Below are positions 6,383 through 6,784 of a stretch of DNA of 6,784 nt, piece by piece. The position numbers were made by a program, and so were the translations under genes. The notes under the pieces were generated by a model. The model was not told the origin of the DNA. It saw only the letters and a list, made by a program, of their open reading frames with translations, and did no database searches. Origin of the DNA: Suilimivivens sp964507235. Lineage in GTDB: Bacteria; Bacillota; Clostridia; Lachnospirales; Lachnospiraceae. Location: the NCBI GenBank assembly GCA_964507235.1, contig CAZDPE010000117.1, positions 1 through 6,784 of the forward strand. Reading direction: 5' to 3'. The stretch's first letter is position 1. Each line of letters opens with the position of its first letter.

Positions 6383-6389
6383 AAAGGAG
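6383..6389 (+). promoter_or_regulatory. ribosome binding site of the FHA gene
   Basis: AAAGGAG ends 4 nt before the ATG at 6394, which is slightly closer than usual. It supports this ATG as the start, and no other in-frame start lies before the FHA core. Confidence 0.7.
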
Positions 6390-6393
6390 TTTA

Positions 6394-6723
6394 ATGAATC
6401 AAACGGGATATATTATTGTTTTGCGTGATAACAGTGAGGAAAACAAAGTATTCAGGTATCCGTTGTCAGGTAAAATTACAATAGGAAGGAAGTATGGTGA
6501 TGGTGTAAATATTGTGCTGAATTATGAGCCCACAGTATCGGCAAAGCATTGTGAGATAAGTATGCTGGGGGACAGATTTTATATTAAGGACCTCCATTCC
6601 TCCAACGGAACCTTTGTAAATGGGAAGAGAGTGGCGGAAAGCATGGAATTTGTATCAGGAAGTCATATAAAACTGGGAAATCTTGATTTAACGGTAGAGG
6701 TAGAACAGACCAGGCAATATTGA
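6394..6723 (+). CDS. stand-alone FHA domain protein
   Basis: This 109-residue cytosolic protein consists almost entirely of one forkhead-associated domain, a module that binds phosphothreonine in partner proteins. The phosphopeptide-binding landmarks are all present. GR is at 31-32 (ITIGRKYGDGVNIVL), S49 and H52 are in VSAKHCEI, and SSNG is at 69-72, followed by TFVNGKRV (73-80). A final strand, HIKLGNLDLTVEV, closes the beta sandwich at about 91-103. There is no signal peptide, membrane segment, kinase, or secretion-system domain fused to it. It is therefore expected to act as an adaptor recruited by a Ser/Thr kinase such as a PrkC-type enzyme encoded elsewhere. The gene is flanked by terminators on both sides and looks monocistronic. 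The family assignment is secure; partner and process are unknown. Confidence 0.94.
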   Translation: MNQTGYIIVLRDNSEENKVFRYPLSGKITIGRKYGDGVNIVLNYEPTVSAKHCEISMLGDRFYIKDLHSSNGTFVNGKRVAESMEFVSGSHIKLGNLDLTVEVEQTRQY

Positions 6724-6737
6724 AATATAACAATCAG

Positions 6738-6775
6738 AAAGCATAGAGGAATGCAGCGGTATACTCTATGTTTTT
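6738..6775 (+). terminator. intrinsic terminator after the FHA gene
   Basis: AAAGCATAGAG (6738-6748) pairs with CTCTATGTTTT (6764-6774), including one G-U pair. An inner ATGC/GTAT stem closes an AGCG loop, and the hairpin runs into TTTTTCTTTT. It lies 15 bp after the TGA stop (6721-6723) and shows that the FHA gene is not co-transcribed with anything further right. Confidence 0.88.
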
Positions 6776-6784
6776 CTTTTATTC

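Larger units (their letters stand above)
6317..6412 (-). pseudogene. possible C-terminal remnant of a minus-strand gene
   Basis: On the minus strand a stop-free stretch of 31 codons runs from just after a TAA (6413-6415) to a TAA at 6317-6319. Its tail reads like the helical end of a real protein, including FNDEQMEHIVNILYEIKN and ending LSSK. The only ATG in it (the M of QMEH) has no ribosome binding site, and the left half overlaps the start of the FHA gene. Its stop sits 12 bp before the bidirectional-looking hairpin at 6255-6304, as expected for an old gene end. The stretch is short and A/T-rich, so chance is a serious alternative. I cannot name a family. Confidence 0.2.

Overview
The window looks like chromosomal DNA from a Gram-positive member of the Clostridia, most likely a gut-type Lachnospiraceae. 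The grounds are moderate GC, strong AGGAGG-type ribosome binding sites, compact A/T-rich promoters, U-tailed intrinsic terminators, and proteins that read like clostridial versions of their families. The taxon is an inference from style and family content; no ribosomal or other marker gene is present.

Layout. The left end (about 1-90) holds no gene start, only nested G/C-rich inverted repeats and a hairpin that runs into the end of the first gene. From 2732 down to 80 on the minus strand lie two genes that overlap by 11 bp and form one operon. The first is an XpaC-family membrane protein with a Gln/Arg-rich rod built from six 30-bp tandem repeats. The second is a TelA-family 'toxic anion resistance' protein. 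A 157-bp divergent promoter region (2733-2889) separates them from plus-strand ilvE (2890-3915), a branched-chain amino acid aminotransferase. An intrinsic terminator (3973-4010) follows. Next comes a 715-residue methyl-accepting chemotaxis protein (GTG start at 4057, ending 6204) with an extracellular, probably Cache-like sensor, HAMP and signalling domain, then a strong terminator (6255-6304). After a short A/T-rich promoter region comes a stand-alone 109-residue FHA (phosphothreonine-reading) protein (6394-6723) with its own terminator at the right edge.

How the parts relate. XpaC and TelA are almost certainly co-expressed and probably act together at the membrane or envelope; this pairing is known in Firmicutes (xpaC-yaaN in Bacillus) but its biochemistry is unresolved. 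ilvE is a housekeeping metabolic gene. The chemoreceptor and the FHA protein are signalling genes in separate transcription units, with no visible partner kinase, phosphatase, CheA or CheW in the window. I do not see a mobile element, CRISPR array, tRNA or rRNA, and I do not see a convincing new multi-gene system. The points most worth a second look are the repeat-built rod in XpaC, the terminator placed immediately before the chemoreceptor start, the orphan FHA gene, the short protein-like antisense stretch before it, and the hairpin cluster at the left edge.
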